A stretch of DNA of 7,655 nt from Rikenellaceae bacterium (GTDB taxonomy: Bacteria > Bacteroidota > Bacteroidia > Bacteroidales > Rikenellaceae), in assembly GCA_031286025.1 (NCBI GenBank), contig JAITVB010000223.1, forward strand, positions 1 through 7,655, read 5' to 3'. Under the pieces are notes generated by a model. That model was not told where the DNA came from and did no database searches. It saw nothing but the letters and a program-made list of their open reading frames with translations. Made by a program: the position numbers and the translations under genes. This document shows, in pieces, positions 6,389-7,655 of this stretch; position 1 is the first letter of the stretch; each line of letters opens with the position of its first letter.

Positions 6389-7357
6389 ATGCTCGACCAG
6401 ATCAGACAACCTGTGCAGGAACACCTCGACCGCTTCAACGCGCTAATGCGCGAAACCATGGCGTGCGACAACACCTACATCAACGCCATTACCGGCCATA
6501 TCCTCGCTCAACCGGGCAAGCAGATGCGTCCGCTGTTGGTGCTGCTCGCTGCCGGAGCCTCGGGCGGGGTCGCTCCGCGCACCCATGTCGGAGCGGCGTT
6601 GGTCGAAATGATGCACATTGCCTCGCTCGTCCACGACGACGTCGTGGACGAAGCTTTTTTGAGAAGAGGGCAGTTATCGGTCAATGCCCTCTGGCGGTCA
6701 CGTGTGGCTGTGCTTTATGGCGATTTCCTGATGTCGCGCGCCTTCTCGCTCACGGCCTCCCATGAAGCCCACGACATGGGCGACGAGATCATCCGGGCCC
6801 TCGGAGAACTGTGCAAAGGTGAACTCGTCCAACAGGAACACCTCGGTAAAATGGATATGACCGAAGAAGTCTATTTCAACATTATCCGCAGCAAAACCGC
6901 TTCGCTCCTGGCCGCCTGCGGACGCATCGGCGCCCTTTCGGCCGGTGCACCGGCCGAGGTCGTCCAACGGATGGGCCAATTCGGCGAATGTATCGGCATG
7001 GCTTTCCAGGTCAAAGACGACATGCTCGATTACGATCCTGCCGTCGATACCGGGAAACCCGCCTGTGCCGACCTGCGCGAACGCAAGATTACCCTTCCCC
7101 TGCTCGCTCTGCTCGCCCGTTCAGGCGCGATTCAACGCAAAACCATCATCCGGCAGGTCGCCGACATCCGCAACGTCGAACGCAACGTCGAACGTATCCG
7201 TCAACAGGTACTCACCTCCGGTGCCATGGAAGACGCCCGCCGCACCATGGAAGAGTTCGAGCAGAAAGCTTTCGAAGCCCTCGGTAACTGCCCCTCCTCC
7301 CCTTACACCAAACCCCTCCACGCCTATGCCCGCTACATCCTCGAACGGGAGAAGTAA
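6389..7357 (+). CDS. Long-chain (all-trans) polyprenyl diphosphate synthase
   Basis: This soluble prenyltransferase extends an allylic diphosphate with isopentenyl-PP units; in this phylum the product most likely supplies the menaquinone side chain (family inference). The 322 residues show GKQMRP (43-48), the first Asp-rich motif HDDVVDEAFLRRG (82-94; Asp83, Asp84, Asp87), GDFLMSRAF (111-119), the Lys-Thr pair RSKTASLLAA (167-176), and the second Asp-rich motif FQVKDDMLDYD (206-216; Asp210, Asp211, Asp214), followed by GKPACADLRERKITLPLL (222-239). The fifth residue before the first motif is small (Ala78), as in octaprenyl-type rather than short-chain synthases, so a C30-C50 product is expected; the exact length cannot be read from sequence. 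It resembles IspB/HepT-type enzymes. It is divergent from yfhO and followed by a strong hairpin 79 nt after the stop. Confidence 0.94.
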   Translation: MLDQIRQPVQEHLDRFNALMRETMACDNTYINAITGHILAQPGKQMRPLLVLLAAGASGGVAPRTHVGAALVEMMHIASLVHDDVVDEAFLRRGQLSVNALWRSRVAVLYGDFLMSRAFSLTASHEAHDMGDEIIRALGELCKGELVQQEHLGKMDMTEEVYFNIIRSKTASLLAACGRIGALSAGAPAEVVQRMGQFGECIGMAFQVKDDMLDYDPAVDTGKPACADLRERKITLPLLALLARSGAIQRKTIIRQVADIRNVERNVERIRQQVLTSGAMEDARRTMEEFEQKAFEALGNCPSSPYTKPLHAYARYILEREK

Positions 7358-7435
7358 CGGGCAAACAAAGGCGGGGCGATCCCGTTGGTCTCAATCAGAA
7401 CAATCAATCATCAAATCACGTTGTTCCACAGTGAA

Positions 7436-7473
7436 ACACGAAAGACGGCGCAACGATGCGCCGTCTTTCGTGT
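7436..7473 (+). terminator. Perfect 17-bp hairpin, probable terminator of the polyprenyl synthase gene
   Basis: Arms 7436-7452 (ACACGAAAGACGGCGCA) and 7457-7473 are perfectly complementary around a 4-nt ACGA loop. The core is GC-rich, with AAA/TTT near the base, the shape of a bidirectional intrinsic terminator. The U-tract is poor: after the TTT within the stem come CGTGT and then GCGAG. Termination is therefore likely but unproven. A small palindromic repeat or a protein-binding site are alternatives. Confidence 0.6.
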
Positions 7474-7495
7474 GCGAGAGCACCACGCCAAAAAC

Positions 7496-7655
7496 TTGGA
7501 TTTGAAATTGGACGTCACCGATCTGGAGGAACGCAAGCAGGAGGTGAACGACAAAATCCGCGACCTGTACGACCGGAAAGACGAGGTACGGGAGAAGTTC
7601 CTCGATATGTACGAACGCAACAAACAAAAGGAAACCGAGATAGCCAAAACCGAGG
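7496..7655 (+). CDS. N-terminal part of an unrecognised coiled-coil protein (3' end outside window)
   Basis: I do not recognise this protein. The + frame from 7496 gives about 53 residues that are almost wholly charged and helical: LDLKLDVTDLEERKQEV, then NDKIRDLYDRKDEVREKF, then LDMYERNKQKETEIAKTE. Hydrophobic residues fall at alternating 4- and 3-residue steps (V, I, L, then V, F, M), as in a coiled coil, and codons are GC-ending like the neighbouring genes, which supports real coding. A 14-residue repeat is visible (DLYDRK, then DMYERN). The start is unresolved: the frame has no stop back to 7357 and no ATG before 7607. TTG at 7496, preceded by an A-rich AAAAAC, is my choice; GTG at 7472 or TTG at 7502 or 7508 are alternatives. 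It could also be a gene that lost its 5' end. Confidence 0.5.
   Translation, partial: MDLKLDVTDLEERKQEVNDKIRDLYDRKDEVREKFLDMYERNKQKETEIAKTE

Noticed and set aside
7356..7386. AACGGG/CCCGTT inverted repeat right after the polyprenyl synthase stop
   Set aside because: Only 6 bp around a 19-nt loop and no T tract; the hairpin at 7436-7473 is far stronger.
6945..7505. A 186-codon + strand frame overlapping the polyprenyl synthase gene and running past its end
   Set aside because: It is out of frame with clear synthase motifs and is Ser/Pro/Arg-rich, as typical of a +1 shadow of GC-rich coding sequence.
7391..7627. A 78-codon - strand frame at the right edge
   Set aside because: Its hydrophobic sequence is what the complement of a charged coiled coil encodes; the + strand frame has the better codon pattern.
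7456..7655. ATG at 7456 opening a + strand frame to the window end
   Set aside because: The ATG sits in the hairpin loop and right arm, and the translation is Arg/Gly/Pro-rich with poor codon usage compared with the coiled-coil frame one base over.

Overview
The window looks like a chromosomal housekeeping segment from a GC-rich member of the Bacteroidota (order Bacteroidales). An Alistipes-like relative is my inference. Four observations support this. A DUF3098 protein sits between ftsX and uppP, a gene set and order I associate with Bacteroidota. The genes lack convincing Shine-Dalgarno sites. Two exact TAnnTTTG boxes, the -7 promoter element of this phylum, lie in the one divergent intergenic region. 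Codons are strongly GC-ending.

Layout. The left edge holds the last 241 codons of pyruvate, phosphate dikinase (ppdK, + strand). It converges on a - strand cluster that reads, in transcription order, yfhO (6257-3750), ftsX (3568-2690), a DUF3098 gene (2572-2303), uppP (2299-1511) and truB (1502-786). A 131-bp divergent promoter region separates yfhO from a long-chain polyprenyl diphosphate synthase gene on the + strand (6389-7357). The right edge holds a very strong 17-bp hairpin, then a coiled-coil reading frame that has no ATG start and runs off the window.

The main discovery is at the yfhO-ftsX junction. The AT-rich block 3588-3761 (174 bp) has 15-bp terminal inverted repeats matching at 14 of 15 positions, and is flanked directly by an 8-bp direct repeat, TTCTTTTT. 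These are the marks of a small non-autonomous transposable element (MITE) with its target duplication. Removing the element and one repeat copy rebuilds a normal operon junction: yfhO would end in Glu-TAA, with only 8 nt before the ftsX ATG. The element therefore changed the yfhO C-terminus (it now ends Gly-Leu-Arg, with a stop inside the inverted repeat) and pushed ftsX 181 bp away from yfhO.

Function. Several genes concern the cell envelope and isoprenoid lipid carriers: polyprenyl chain synthesis, undecaprenyl-PP recycling (UppP), a YfhO-type membrane protein whose Firmicutes relatives use lipid-linked sugars, and the division regulator FtsX. TruB (tRNA psi55) and PPDK (pyruvate/PEP interconversion) are general housekeeping. 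I see no CRISPR array, tRNA, rRNA or defence system.
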